Origin: Rhodocyclaceae bacterium
Lineage (GTDB): Bacteria; Pseudomonadota; Gammaproteobacteria; Burkholderiales; Rhodocyclaceae
Assembly (NCBI GenBank): GCA_030824115.1
Contig: JAVBYI010000022.1
Span: 62,001 to 126,000 of the forward strand
DNA length: 64,000 nt
Direction: 5' to 3'
Part shown: piece by piece, positions 48,016 through 57,480 of the stretch
How positions within the stretch are numbered: the stretch's first letter is position 1
How the letters are laid out: every line of letters starts with the position of its first letter
Made by a program: the position numbers and the translations under genes
Notes under the pieces: model-generated
What the model saw: the letters and a program-made list of their open reading frames with translations, nothing else
Database searches by the model: none
What the model was told of the DNA's origin: nothing

Positions 48016-48662
48016 CAGGCAGCAGGCACCCGCAGGGCGCCATCGGCCGGCGTGGCATCGCTATCCCAAACCACACGATGCTTCTCAAGCCGGCAATGGC
48101 CGTTGAGAATACCGCGCGCCGCCTGCGGGTAGACGATGTGTTCCTGTACCAGCACACGTGCCGCCAGCCGATCAGCATCGTCGTCGGGCAACACCGGTAC
48201 GGCCGCCTGCACAATGATCGGGCCACAATCCAGCGCCGGGGTGACAAAGTGCACCGTGCAGCCATGAATGCGTACCCCCGTCTTCAACACGGTCTCATGG
48301 GTATGCAGCCCGGGGAAGGCCGGCAGCAGCGAGGGATGAATATTCACGAGGCGCCCGTTGAAGCGCTGTACGAAAGCCTCCGTCAAGACGCGCATGAAAC
48401 CGGCCAGCAGCACCAACTCGGCGCCGCGCCGGTCGATCTCTTCGGCCAGCGCCACATCAAAGGCCTCGCGCGACGGGAAAGCCTTATGGTCGATCACGGC
48501 AGTTGGCACGCCGCGCTCGGCGGCCCAGGCCAGTCCGGCGGCACCGGGACGATTGCTGATGACCCCGACACAGGTACCGGGCAGCTTGGCATCGATCAGG
48601 GCCTGCATATTGCTGCCCCGGCCGGAAATCAGAATCACATATTTGTCCATGGAGTTTTTCAT
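48015..48662 (-). CDS. purN: Phosphoribosylglycinamide formyltransferase
   Basis: 215 residues. It adds the formyl group to GAR in purine synthesis using 10-formyl-THF. Substrate loops ISGRGSNMQAL, the catalytic Asn-His-Asp set (VNIHPSLLPAFPG with H; HFVTPALDCGPII with D) are intact. Start ATG 48662 overlaps the upstream stop as TGATG; MDKYVIL at 48650 is the alternative. It sits in a membrane/lipid operon rather than beside purM, which is at 59189. Confidence 0.95.
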   Translation of the reverse strand: MKNSMDKYVILISGRGSNMQALIDAKLPGTCVGVISNRPGAAGLAWAAERGVPTAVIDHKAFPSREAFDVALAEEIDRRGAELVLLAGFMRVLTEAFVQRFNGRLVNIHPSLLPAFPGLHTHETVLKTGVRIHGCTVHFVTPALDCGPIIVQAAVPVLPDDDADRLAARVLVQEHIVYPQAARGILNGHCRLEKHRVVWDSDATPADGALRVPAA

Positions 48663-49342
48663 CAGATGGGCAGGAAAATGGCGGAGGTTATGCTTTGCAC
48701 GACCTTGACAACCGTGCGCTGGGTCTTATCGGCGACGATCTGCGACAGCAGGTCAAGATTGCCGATCAGACGGCCGAATTCGCGCTCGAAACTCAAATTG
48801 CGAACCGGCGTGATTTCGTTGGAAAACAGCATCGGCGCACCCACCGGAATATCGGCTTCGGGCAGTGTGCGCAGCGTATTGGCCAGCTTCCAGGCAGCGA
48901 TCTCGACATTGCGCGCTGCGTTGTAGAGCTTCTGCGCATCGAGATCGTCAAGAAAGAAAAATTCCAATTTGCCATCGAAGGCCAGGTGCAGCATCTGCGC
49001 CAGTCCGCCAATGAAGGCGGCGACCCGGTCATGCGCATAATCCTCGCGCAGGCTGGCCAGCACCAGCGTCGTACTGCGCCGACCATCTGCATCCAGCAGC
49101 AGAAAGCGCGTGGGATCGGCCAGCTGGGCCAGCGCGATTTCGAGGCTGGCATGCCCACCCTTCTTCCACTCGCGTGGATTGCGGCGATACAGTTTCTCGG
49201 TCAGACGCTGCAGACTGGCGGCAATTTCTCGACGATGCAGGTCGGCAATCCGGTCGATATCGCTTTTGGCAAACTGGCTGGGACCAGACACGCAACCGGC
49301 GAGCAGTACAGGCAGGGCGAGCAGGCAGGCGCGGCGCTTCAT
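48662..49342 (-). CDS. Lipoprotein of unknown function
   Basis: 226 residues. A lipobox LLAGC lies at the end of a short signal (MKRRACLLALPVLLAGC). The mature part is mostly helical with no recognised catalytic motif (TEKLYRRNPREWKKGG, LEFFFLDDLDAQKLYNAARNVEIAAWKLA). It is probably attached to the inner leaflet of the outer membrane. The start is set at 49342 because it gives a proper lipoprotein signal and overlaps the dedA stop as ATGA; a longer frame from 49495 has no signal. Confidence 0.82.
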   Translation of the reverse strand: MKRRACLLALPVLLAGCVSGPSQFAKSDIDRIADLHRREIAASLQRLTEKLYRRNPREWKKGGHASLEIALAQLADPTRFLLLDADGRRSTTLVLASLREDYAHDRVAAFIGGLAQMLHLAFDGKLEFFFLDDLDAQKLYNAARNVEIAAWKLANTLRTLPEADIPVGAPMLFSNEITPVRNLSFEREFGRLIGNLDLLSQIVADKTQRTVVKVVQSITSAIFLPI

Positions 49343-49989
49343 GAGCGCGTGCTGGCCAGACGCTGCCGCAGCCAGCCGATGGCAATCGGCAGCACCGAGA
49401 TGGCAATGATGGCCACAATCACCAGCGACAGGTTGTTTTTCACCACTGGCAGATTGCCAAACCAGTAGCCGGCCAGTGTCAGTGAAAACACCCACAGCAC
49501 GGCACCGAGGAAATCGAAGGCGAAATAGCGCGGATAGGTCATGCGCGCCACGCCAGCCACGAAGGGCGCAAAGGTGCGCACCAGCGGAATGAAACGTGCC
49601 ATGGTCATCGTCATCGGCCCATAGTGCTCGTAGAAGGCATGGGTTTTCTCATAGGCCGCGCGATTGAAGAAGCGCGACTTCTCACCCCAGTGGAGAATGT
49701 GGCTGCCCACCCAGCGGCCAATGGCGTAATTGACGTTGTCACCCAGCACTGCGGCCGTCAGCAGCACGGCAATGAGCACCTCGATATTCATGCCGCCAGT
49801 GGCCGCCAGCGCGCCCGCCACGAAGAGGAGCGAATCGCCGGGTAGAAAAGGCGTGACGACCAAACCGGTCTCGCAAAAAACAATGGCGAACAGGATGACG
49901 TAAATCCAGACGCCATACTCCGCCACCATCAGGGCGAGGTGCTTGTCGAGATGAAGGATGATGTCGATGAATTGGGCTAAGAGTTCCAT
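49339..49989 (-). CDS. DedA family membrane protein
   Basis: 216 residues with the VTT/SNARE-associated domain: FCETGLVVTPFLPGDSLLF, GDNVNYAIGRWVG and FIPLVRTFAPFVAGVARM are the family signatures. DedA proteins are membrane transporters now linked to undecaprenyl phosphate or phospholipid recycling. It is the first gene of the eight-gene overlapping operon that ends with psd. Confidence 0.93.
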   Translation of the reverse strand: MELLAQFIDIILHLDKHLALMVAEYGVWIYVILFAIVFCETGLVVTPFLPGDSLLFVAGALAATGGMNIEVLIAVLLTAAVLGDNVNYAIGRWVGSHILHWGEKSRFFNRAAYEKTHAFYEHYGPMTMTMARFIPLVRTFAPFVAGVARMTYPRYFAFDFLGAVLWVFSLTLAGYWFGNLPVVKNNLSLVIVAIIAISVLPIAIGWLRQRLASTRS

Positions 49990-50042
49990 GGCGGCGGAGT
50001 TTACAATGCCACCTCACCTCTCGCGGCACCTGTTGAATTATT

Positions 50043-50067
50043 AAAAGTCGGCGCTGGCGGGACGGCA
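50043..50067 (+). repeat. Dispersed 25-bp repeat, copy 13
   Basis: Consensus core copy in the divergent dedA/histidine-kinase gap, 14 bases before the shared 46-bp element. Confidence 0.93.
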
Positions 50068-50080
50068 TCCTCTCCGCAAC

Positions 50081-50126
50081 TTCTCCCAGATTTCTCCGTG
50101 ACAGCTGCCAGATCGCTTGCCAGAAT
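50081..50126 (+). promoter_or_regulatory. Shared upstream element A (histidine kinase operon)
   Basis: 46 bases starting TTCTCCCAGATTTCTCCG and ending CCAGAAT; 40 of 46 bases match element B at 53656-53701. It contains TTCTCC twice at an 11-base period and TGCCAGA twice at 12 bases, the pattern bound by OmpR-type regulators. Confidence 0.6.
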
Positions 50127-50155
50127 CCATCCCTGATCGTTTTCGACGACATACG

Positions 50156-51655
50156 ATGATGCGTCTTACCATACAGCACAAGACCTTTCTCGCCACCTTT
50201 GCCCTGGCAACCACGCTGGCACTGCTGCTCGTCCTGATGTTGCGCTGGAACCTCGAACAGGGTTTCGCACGCTACACCGTCGCGGCTGAGTTTTCCCGGC
50301 TGGACTGGATCGTCCGCAACATCGAACGGGAGTATGCCGCGCACGGCAATTGGGATTTCGTCCGCGCCGCGCCGGAGGCTGCGTGGCGCCGTCTCCAGCA
50401 CCCAACCGAGGACGCGGTCACCCCGCCACCAATGATGATGGCCGATGGCGAAGGCGGACCGCCGCCCTGGGTGCGCGACGGGCGTCCACCACCACCTCCC
50501 TGGGAAAAGCATGGGCCTAATGCGGCCGGACCACGGCCCTTGCCGGGCCGCCCCACTGATGCACTTGGCATCGGCCCACGCCTCGCGCTGGTCGACGCAG
50601 AGGGGAATCGGCTCGCCGGCAATGCCGACGCCCGCGCCGCTGCGGAAAAACCGATCATGCACGGCGACGCCATCGTCGGCCACCTGACGCTGGCGGCATC
50701 CTCTGCATCGGCAAACCAACTGGACGCCGCCTTCCTCGCCAGCCAGACGCGCAACATGCTGCTCGTCGGCCTTGCCGCGCTGGGTCTGTCGCTGGCCGCC
50801 GCCTGGTTGCTGGCGCGTCATCTGCTGGCGCCGATCCGCCAACTTGCCGCCGGCGCACGCCGCATCGCCGACGGCTGGCTCGACCAACGCATCGAGGTGC
50901 AGCGCGCGGACGAATTCGGCGAACTGGCTGCCGACTTCAACGACATGGCCGAGCGTCTGGCGCGCGTCGAGGAAGCACGCCGCGCCTGGATTTCCGAAGC
51001 CTCGCACGAGCTGCGCACGCCGCTGGCCGTGCTGCGCGCCGAGATTGAGGCAATCCAGGACGGCGTGCGCGCGGCCGACGCGGCGACGCTGGTGCGCCTG
51101 CACAGGCAGGTGCAGCAACTGGCCCGGCTGGTGGACGATCTGCGCCTGACACTTGACCGTGCGCCCGGTGCTGCCGATCTGGCGCAGGCACCGGTAGCGC
51201 CGCTCACCACGCTCGACGAAGTCATCGACAGTTTCCGCGACCGCTACGCCGCCGCCGGCATCGCGCTCGACACGGCCGGCCTGCAAGACGCCGGCTGGTA
51301 TGTGCGCGGCGACATCACGCGCCTGACCCAGGTATTCGCCAACCTGCTCGAAAACAGCCTGCGCTACACCCACGCGGGCGGGCGGCTGCGCGTCGCCGCG
51401 CATGCCGATGGCCGACACCTGCTGCTGACCTTCGACGATACCGCCCCGGCGCCACCACCGGCCGCGCTACCACGCCTGTTCGAGCGCTTCTTCCGCGCCG
51501 AACCCTCGCGCAGCCGCGCACACGGTGGCTCCGGCCTCGGCCTGGCAATCTGCAAGTCCATCGTTGAGGCCCACGGTGGCTGCATCACCGCCAATCTCTC
51601 AGAACTCGGCGGCCTCGCCATCCGCATCGACCTGCCGCTGGAGAAGACGCCATGA
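50156..51655 (+). CDS. Sensor histidine kinase (BaeS-like)
   Basis: 499 residues: membrane helix (about 9-29), periplasmic part of about 165 residues with an unusual Met/Pro-rich stretch (MMMADGEGGPPPW; PPPPPWEKHG), second helix (about 200-222), HAMP, HisKA with phosphorylated His in SHELRTPLAVLRAEIEAI, and HATPase with NLLENSLRYT and GGSGLGLAICK. The signal is unknown. The start is ATGATG at 50156 with no visible ribosome site; a TTG at 50117 would lie inside element A. It overlaps the response-regulator gene as ATGA. Confidence 0.92.
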   Translation: MMRLTIQHKTFLATFALATTLALLLVLMLRWNLEQGFARYTVAAEFSRLDWIVRNIEREYAAHGNWDFVRAAPEAAWRRLQHPTEDAVTPPPMMMADGEGGPPPWVRDGRPPPPPWEKHGPNAAGPRPLPGRPTDALGIGPRLALVDAEGNRLAGNADARAAAEKPIMHGDAIVGHLTLAASSASANQLDAAFLASQTRNMLLVGLAALGLSLAAAWLLARHLLAPIRQLAAGARRIADGWLDQRIEVQRADEFGELAADFNDMAERLARVEEARRAWISEASHELRTPLAVLRAEIEAIQDGVRAADAATLVRLHRQVQQLARLVDDLRLTLDRAPGAADLAQAPVAPLTTLDEVIDSFRDRYAAAGIALDTAGLQDAGWYVRGDITRLTQVFANLLENSLRYTHAGGRLRVAAHADGRHLLLTFDDTAPAPPPAALPRLFERFFRAEPSRSRAHGGSGLGLAICKSIVEAHGGCITANLSELGGLAIRIDLPLEKTP

Positions 51656-52353
51656 GCCAGCGCATCCTCGTCGTCGAGGACGAAGCCGACCTCGCCCAGA
51701 TCCTCGTCGATTACCTGAAGCGCGACGGCTACGCGGCGAACGCAATCGGCGACGGCCTGGCCGCGATGGATGAACTGCGCCGCGCGCCGCCGGACCTGCT
51801 GCTGCTCGACGTCATGCTGCCGGGCATGGACGGCCTGACGATCCTGCGCGAGCTGCGCAAAACCTCGCTCTTGCCGGTGATCCTGGTGACCGCCCGCGTC
51901 GAGGAAATCGACCGCCTGATCGGGCTGGAACTCGGCGCCGACGATTACGTCTGCAAACCCTATTCGCCGCGCGAGGTGGTCGCGCGCGTCAAGACCGTGC
52001 TGCGGCGGACACAGACAGGCACTGCGGCGGGGACAGCGGCCGAAGCGACCGCCAGCGCGACCGGCGGGAAACGCGTCGAGATCGACGCCGACGGCTGGCA
52101 GGCGCGCGTCGGTGGCAGTCGCCTCGACCTCACGCCCAAGGAGTTCCGCCTGCTGCAGGCACTGGTCACCCATCCGGGGCGAGTCATGTCGCGCGGGCAG
52201 TTGCTCGATGTGCTTTACGCGGACAACCTCGACGTCTCCGAGCGTGCCGTCGACAGCCACATGAAGAACCTGCGCAAGAAGCTTGCGCAGGCGCTGCCCG
52301 AGCGCGAGGCGATCCGTTCGATCTACGGCATCGGTTTCGTCTTCGAACCTTAG
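51652..52353 (+). CDS. OmpR-family response regulator (BaeR-like)
   Basis: 233 residues: receiver domain with acidic pair ED, phosphorylated Asp in LLLLDVMLPGMDG (about residue 54), Thr in VTAR and Lys in CKPYSPRE; an alanine/threonine-rich linker; and a winged-helix DNA-binding domain (VHAE-type replaced by SERAVDSHMKNLRKKL). It works with the upstream kinase. The 11-base repeats in elements A and B are plausible targets. Confidence 0.95.
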   Translation: MSQRILVVEDEADLAQILVDYLKRDGYAANAIGDGLAAMDELRRAPPDLLLLDVMLPGMDGLTILRELRKTSLLPVILVTARVEEIDRLIGLELGADDYVCKPYSPREVVARVKTVLRRTQTGTAAGTAAEATASATGGKRVEIDADGWQARVGGSRLDLTPKEFRLLQALVTHPGRVMSRGQLLDVLYADNLDVSERAVDSHMKNLRKKLAQALPEREAIRSIYGIGFVFEP

Positions 52354-52356
52354 CTG

Positions 52357-53580
52357 CTATTTGGCGTTACGCACCAGCCGCACCAGGTTGTAGATGCGCC
52401 GCACGTCGCCCTGCGGCCCCATGCCCATCGGGTGGTCGGCCGGGTTACCGGCCTTGGGGTCGCTGCGTTGTGCACCCGCACCATGCACGTCGAGCAGGGT
52501 GGGCCGGTGGCCGGTACGGGGCGTGCGCATCAGGCCGAGCGCCTCGCCGAAGGCGACATAGACGGCATCGCCGCCCGGGCGCGGGCCGTCCAGATGGGTG
52601 GTGCCCGTCCAGTAGAAGCCCCAGTGGGTACGGCCCCCTTCATCGACGATGGTCGAAGTGGCAAACACCGGGGCGAGCGCCGGGCTGTCGGTCGCTTGCG
52701 GTGAGCGCGTGTAGTCGACGATGCTTTGCAGCTCCTTGGCGTTCGGCAGACGCCAGTCACGGTGGCCAGCATGCACGAAGCCGGCGGCCCAGGCCAGCGC
52801 CTGCGGCCAGTCCATACGCCCGTCGCCGAAGGGACCAGCCTTGAAGTGGCCGCTGTCCTGCTTCAGCCACATCAGGCCGGTGGCGCGATCGGTCACCGTG
52901 CCGTCGCCGTTGTCGGCGAAGTCGTTACGGCCGTAGCCCGGATTGCCGCGCACGTAGCGCACGAACATGCGGTGTTCACCGCGCCCCGGCAGGACGCGCG
53001 GATAGCCCTTGATGCGGCCATCGGCGAAATTCACGCCGAACACCGTCGGGTTGCCATCCATGGTGCGGCCGGCGTATTCGGTGGCGCTCCAGAACTGCGC
53101 GTCGATGGGCCGCTCGCCCGCACCGGGGTTGCCATAGCGGAAGGCGAAGACGCCGCTGTCGATGAACGGCCGGCCGGCGCGGCCCGGTCCCGGCGAGATG
53201 CCGGAAAAGTCCATCAGCGAATACAGTTCCTTGATCGTCGGCAGCCGCCAGTCGGCATGCCCGCCGAGGCGTAGCGCAGCGGCGCCGGCGCGCGCTTCGG
53301 CAAACGTCAGTTTGGCCCCCAGCCCCTGTTGCCAGATCAGGCCGGTGTTGAGGTCGGTTACTGAGCCATCGCCATTGTCGCGGTAGCGCAAGGGTGTCTG
53401 CCCATGCCAGGCGTCCTGCCCGCCCAGCGGCACTTCCGGGCCAGCGCAGGCGATGCTGCGGCCGGCCGTGTCGTAGCAAAGACGCTGGCCGGTCGGCGCC
53501 AATTGATAGGCGCGTTCGTCAGCGGCAGCGGCGAGCGGCAAGAGCAGAGCACACAACACAAAAATGGTTTTATTCATCAT
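52357..53580 (-). CDS. DUF1566 (Lcl domain) exported protein
   Basis: 407 residues: signal peptide (MMNKTIFVLCALLLPLAAAA) and two copies of the Lcl/DUF1566 domain, each with VTDxxTGLxW, a WxxALAxA-type segment and DWRLPxxKEL(Y/Q)S, at about residues 70-220 and 220-400. These domains are common in secreted proteins of unknown or carbohydrate/fimbrial-type function. ATG 53580 has GAGG 6 bases upstream. It is convergent with the response regulator and divergent from the GGDEF gene, with element B in the shared promoter region. Confidence 0.85.
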   Translation of the reverse strand: MMNKTIFVLCALLLPLAAAADERAYQLAPTGQRLCYDTAGRSIACAGPEVPLGGQDAWHGQTPLRYRDNGDGSVTDLNTGLIWQQGLGAKLTFAEARAGAAALRLGGHADWRLPTIKELYSLMDFSGISPGPGRAGRPFIDSGVFAFRYGNPGAGERPIDAQFWSATEYAGRTMDGNPTVFGVNFADGRIKGYPRVLPGRGEHRMFVRYVRGNPGYGRNDFADNGDGTVTDRATGLMWLKQDSGHFKAGPFGDGRMDWPQALAWAAGFVHAGHRDWRLPNAKELQSIVDYTRSPQATDSPALAPVFATSTIVDEGGRTHWGFYWTGTTHLDGPRPGGDAVYVAFGEALGLMRTPRTGHRPTLLDVHGAGAQRSDPKAGNPADHPMGMGPQGDVRRIYNLVRLVRNAK

Positions 53581-53655
53581 AATTAGCCTCGAAGTAGCGA
53601 CGATAACCATTCTGGGCAGCAATTGCGGAAAGATCATGGCGTGTCTTTCCCCGAT

Positions 53656-53701
53656 TTCTCCCAGATTTCTCCGCGACGCCTGCCAGATCGGCTTCCAGAA
53701 T
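53656..53701 (+). promoter_or_regulatory. Shared upstream element B (GGDEF/DUF1566 divergent promoter)
   Basis: 46 bases with 40 identical to element A, including the whole first 18 bases. It ends within the first codon of the longest reading of the GGDEF gene, so that gene may start at ATG 53709. Confidence 0.6.
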
Positions 53702-55724
53702 GCGCTTCATGAACCCCACTACCGCACTGATCAACCTCTTTGTCACCCTGTTTATCGCCCTATGGCCGACCGCGCCGGCCGTGGCGGCGGAACGGGTGTC
53801 GGTCCTGCTGAACTGGAAACACCAGTTCGAGTTCGCCGCTTTCTATGCCGCCGAAGCGCAAGGCTACTACCGCGCAGTCGGCCTCGACGTGGAGATTCGT
53901 GAAGGCGGACCGGGCATCGATACCGTCAAGGAGGTAGCCGCCGGCCAAGCGGATTTCGGCGTCGGCGCTTCGTCGCTGGTGGCCGATCGCTATCGCGGCG
54001 CGCCGGTGGTCGCCATCGCAAGCCTGATGCAGCATTCCCCCGTCGGTATCCTGGCGCTACGCAAGAACGGCATTAACACTGTAAACGACCTTGCCGACCG
54101 GCCGGTGGCGGTCGATCCGCACAATCATGATGAGGTTAAAGCCTATCTGTTGGCTGCAGGCATTCCGCGTGATCGCATCCAACTGGTTGAGCAGACCGAC
54201 TGGACGCTCGCATCGCTCGAACAGGGGGAGATCGCCGCAAAGATTGTCTACGTCTCCAACGAGCCCTTCTGGTTCCGCGGCCGCGAACACGAATATCTTC
54301 TGATGACGCCGCGTTCGGCCGGCATTGACCTGTTCGGCGACGTACTATTCACCCACGAGAAGCTCCTTGCGGAACGCCCGGAGACGCTCAAGGCCTTTCG
54401 TGCGGCGACGCTGCGGGGGCTCGTCTATGCCCTCGACCATCCCGACGAGGTCGTCGATCTGATCCTCGCCCGCTACAACAGCCAGGGCAAGTCGCGCGAC
54501 CACCTGCTGTTCGAGGCGGTGCAGATGCGCGGGCTGGGCCGGCACGACATCGTCGAACCCGGTTACATGAGTCCGGGCCGCTGGCGCCATGTGGTCGAGG
54601 TGCTCGCCAGTCAGGGGCAACTCCCCGGTGATTTCGATTTGACCGGTTTCATCTACGACCCGACGCCACACAAAACACCGCTTTGGCTGATCCAGATGTT
54701 GGCCGGACTGCTGGTCGGGCTGACAGTGATCGTGCTGGTGGCCCTCAAGCTGCGCGACCTCAATCGCAAATTGCGGCGCGAGATGAGCGAACGCGCCACG
54801 GCCGATGCGAAATACCGCGAACTGGTGGATAACGCCAACGCCATCGTCCTGCGCATGAATGTTGATGGCACGGTGACCTATTTCAACGAGTTTGCCGAGC
54901 GCTTTTTCGGCTATCAGGCCGCAGAAATCCTCGGTCGGCATGTGCTGGGCACCATCGTGCCCGAACGCGAAAGCGACACTGATCGCAACCTCGCCGACAT
55001 GATCGACACCATCCTCGCCCATCCGGAAAACTTCGAACACAACGAAAACGAGAACATGACCAAGGACGGCCGCCGGGTCTGGGTGCGCTGGGCAAACAAG
55101 GTCATGCTCGACAGCGACGGCCGCCCGTCCGGCGTGTCCTGCTTCGGCCAGGACATCACGGAGAGCAGGAAAGCGCAGGAGCTCATCCGCACCATGGCCT
55201 TCTACGACACGCTGACCGGCCTGCCGAACCGGCGTCTGTTGCTCGACCGCCTGCATCAGGCGCTCGCCCTGAGCGCACGTAACGGCCGCTATGGCGCGCT
55301 GCTGTTCATCGACCTCGACAAGTTCAAGCAGCTCAACGACACGCACGGCCACGATATCGGCGACCGGCTGCTCGTCGAGGTCGCGCGTCGCCTGCAAGCC
55401 TGCGTCCGCGAGGGCGACACCGTTGCCCGGCTCGCCGGTGACGAGTTCGTCGTCATGCTGGAGGAGCTCGATGACAGCCCGGAAGCCGCGGCGCAACAGA
55501 CCGAGACCGTGGCTGCCAAGATTGTCGAGCAGCTCGGCCAACCCTATCAACTTGGCATCATCGAGCATCGCGCCAGCGCAAGTGTCGGCATCGCGCTGTT
55601 CCACGACAGAGAGCCAGGTATGGAGGAATTGATTCGGCATGCCGACTTGGCGATGTACCAGGCCAAGGCCGCCGGCCGCAATACCTGGCGCTTCTTCGAC
55701 ACGAGCCTGCTATCCACCACCTGA
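53700..55724 (+). CDS. NMT1-type periplasmic sensor with PAS and GGDEF domains
   Basis: 674 residues (671 if started at 53709). Order: signal peptide, NMT1/ThiY-like solute-binding domain (about 30-310; LLNWKHQFEFAAFYAAEAQGYY), membrane helix (about 325-345), PAS (about 370-480) and GGDEF (about 500-665) with the variant AGDEF in RLAGDEFVVM, a form compatible with diguanylate cyclase activity. It likely senses a pyrimidine- or thiamine-like periplasmic ligand. No ribosome site is visible. Element B directly precedes it. Confidence 0.9.
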   Translation: MRFMNPTTALINLFVTLFIALWPTAPAVAAERVSVLLNWKHQFEFAAFYAAEAQGYYRAVGLDVEIREGGPGIDTVKEVAAGQADFGVGASSLVADRYRGAPVVAIASLMQHSPVGILALRKNGINTVNDLADRPVAVDPHNHDEVKAYLLAAGIPRDRIQLVEQTDWTLASLEQGEIAAKIVYVSNEPFWFRGREHEYLLMTPRSAGIDLFGDVLFTHEKLLAERPETLKAFRAATLRGLVYALDHPDEVVDLILARYNSQGKSRDHLLFEAVQMRGLGRHDIVEPGYMSPGRWRHVVEVLASQGQLPGDFDLTGFIYDPTPHKTPLWLIQMLAGLLVGLTVIVLVALKLRDLNRKLRREMSERATADAKYRELVDNANAIVLRMNVDGTVTYFNEFAERFFGYQAAEILGRHVLGTIVPERESDTDRNLADMIDTILAHPENFEHNENENMTKDGRRVWVRWANKVMLDSDGRPSGVSCFGQDITESRKAQELIRTMAFYDTLTGLPNRRLLLDRLHQALALSARNGRYGALLFIDLDKFKQLNDTHGHDIGDRLLVEVARRLQACVREGDTVARLAGDEFVVMLEELDDSPEAAAQQTETVAAKIVEQLGQPYQLGIIEHRASASVGIALFHDREPGMEELIRHADLAMYQAKAAGRNTWRFFDTSLLSTT

Positions 55725-55746
55725 AAGCGGGCAAGCGGGGCTTAAA

Positions 55747-57480
55747 ATGCGCGCCTTCATGCCAACCCGATCCCGCATCCACCCTCTGCCCGATCTCCTG
55801 ATCAGCCAGATCGCTGCCGGCGAGGTCGTTGAACGTCCGGCTTCCGTCCTCAAGGAACTGCTTGAAAACAGCCTCGATGCCGGCGCGACGAAGATCGACG
55901 TGCAACTGGAGGAAGGCGGCGTCAGCCTGATCCGCATTGCCGACGATGGCAGCGGCATGCCGCCGGACGACCTACCGCTGGCGCTGGCCCGCCACGCCAC
56001 CAGCAAAATCGCCAGCCTGAGCGATCTGGAAAGCGTGGCGAGCTACGGCTTTCGCGGCGAGGCGCTGGCCTCCATCGCCGCCGTGGCGCGCGTGGACATC
56101 ACCAGCCGCACACAGGACAGTACCCACGCCTGGCGCATCGAGGCGCTGACTGGCGAGATCAAGCCCGCCGCCCTCGCTGCCGGCACCGTCATCAGCGTTG
56201 CCGACCTGTATTTCAATACGCCGGCACGGCGCAAGTTCCTCAAGACCACCGCCACCGAGTACGCCCATTGCGACGATATGCTGGTGCGCATGGCGCAGGC
56301 CCGCCCCGATGTGGCGTTCACTCTCACGCACAATGGACAGGTAAAGCGCCGTCTCGCCAGCGCCGACATTTCGCGCCGGACACGGGAATTGGTCGGCGAA
56401 GCATTCTTCCAGCATGTTCGCAACATCGATGTCGCCGCCGGCCCGCTCACACTGACCGGTTTCGCCGCCCTGCCCGCCTATGCGAAGTCTACGCGCGCCG
56501 AGCAGTTCTTCTACGTCAATGGCCGCTTCGTGCGCGACAAGCTACTGGTCCATGCGGCGCGTGAAGCCTATGCCGACATCCTGCATGGCGCCCACCACCC
56601 CGCCTACGTGCTGTTCCTGACACTCGACCCGGCAACGGTGGACGTCAATGTGCATCCGGCCAAGACCGAGGTGCGCTTCCGCGATGCGCGCGGCATTCAC
56701 CAGTTTATTTTCCACGCCCTGCAGCGTGCCTTGGCGACACCGTTGACCACGGCAAGTCCTAGCCATGCCGTCCCACCAGCGCCGACATTTACGCAACGTC
56801 CCCCCCAGCAAACCAGCTTCGCCATGCGCGAGCCCGCCGTCGCGGCCTATCTCGACTTCGCCCAGCAAGCGATGTCGGCAGCACCCGTGCCAGAGACGGA
56901 TGCCCCCCTCGGCCACGCCCTCGCGCAACTGCATGGCATCTACATCCTCGCCGAGAATGCGCAAGGGCTGGTACTGGTCGACATGCATGCGGCCCACGAA
57001 CGCATCCTCTACGAACGGCTGAAAGCCAGTACCGATGCCGCGCCCGCCATCCAGCCCTTGCTTGTGCCGGTGCTGTTTTCCGCCACGGCCGGCGAGATGG
57101 CCTGCGCCGAAGCCCATCAGGAAACGCTGCAGGTACTCGGCTGCGACATCGCCCCGACAGGCCCTGCGCAACTTGCCGTGCGCGCCGTGCCGGCCCTGCT
57201 GGCCGGCGGCAACGTCGAACAACTGGCGCGCGGCCTGCTCGCCGAGTTGGCCGAACAGCCCGCCAGCCGCGTCTTGCAGGAGCGCCGCAACGAGATTCTC
57301 GCCACGCTCGCCTGCCACGGTGCCGTGCGCGCGAACCGGCAACTCACCTTGCCCGAAATGAATGCGCTGCTGCGCCAGATGGAAGCCACCGAGCGCGCCG
57401 ACCAGTGCAACCACGGCCGCCCCACCTGGGTGCAACTTTCCATCGCCGATCTCGACAAGCTGTTCATGCGCGGGAAATGA
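55747..57480 (+). CDS. mutL: DNA mismatch repair protein MutL
   Basis: 577 residues. GHKL ATPase N-terminus with [35 protein letters not shown] and [12 protein letters not shown]-terminal dimerisation domain from about residue 395. The C-terminal endonuclease motif DQHAxxER appears here as [12 protein letters not shown]. The linker between domains contains A341-F348 (AVPPAPTF), encoded by a dispersed repeat. ATG 55747 or 55759 are both possible. miaA starts within its stop (ATGA), so they are coupled. Confidence 0.96.
   Translation: MRAFMPTRSRIHPLPDLLISQIAAGEVVERPASVLKELLENSLDAGATKIDVQLEEGGVSLIRIADDGSGMPPDDLPLALARHATSKIASLSDLESVASYGFRGEALASIAAVARVDITSRTQDSTHAWRIEALTGEIKPAALAAGTVISVADLYFNTPARRKFLKTTATEYAHCDDMLVRMAQARPDVAFTLTHNGQVKRRLASADISRRTRELVGEAFFQHVRNIDVAAGPLTLTGFAALPAYAKSTRAEQFFYVNGRFVRDKLLVHAAREAYADILHGAHHPAYVLFLTLDPATVDVNVHPAKTEVRFRDARGIHQFIFHALQRALATPLTTASPSHAVPPAPTFTQRPPQQTSFAMREPAVAAYLDFAQQAMSAAPVPETDAPLGHALAQLHGIYILAENAQGLVLVDMHAAHERILYERLKASTDAAPAIQPLLVPVLFSATAGEMACAEAHQETLQVLGCDIAPTGPAQLAVRAVPALLAGGNVEQLARGLLAELAEQPASRVLQERRNEILATLACHGAVRANRQLTLPEMNALLRQMEATERADQCNHGRPTWVQLSIADLDKLFMRGK
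56766..56790 (-). repeat. Dispersed 25-bp repeat, copy 14 (inside mutL)
   Basis: TGCCGTCCCACCAGCGCCGA then CATTT on the plus strand, in frame as A-V-P-P-A-P-T-F in the flexible MutL linker. Confidence 0.93.
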
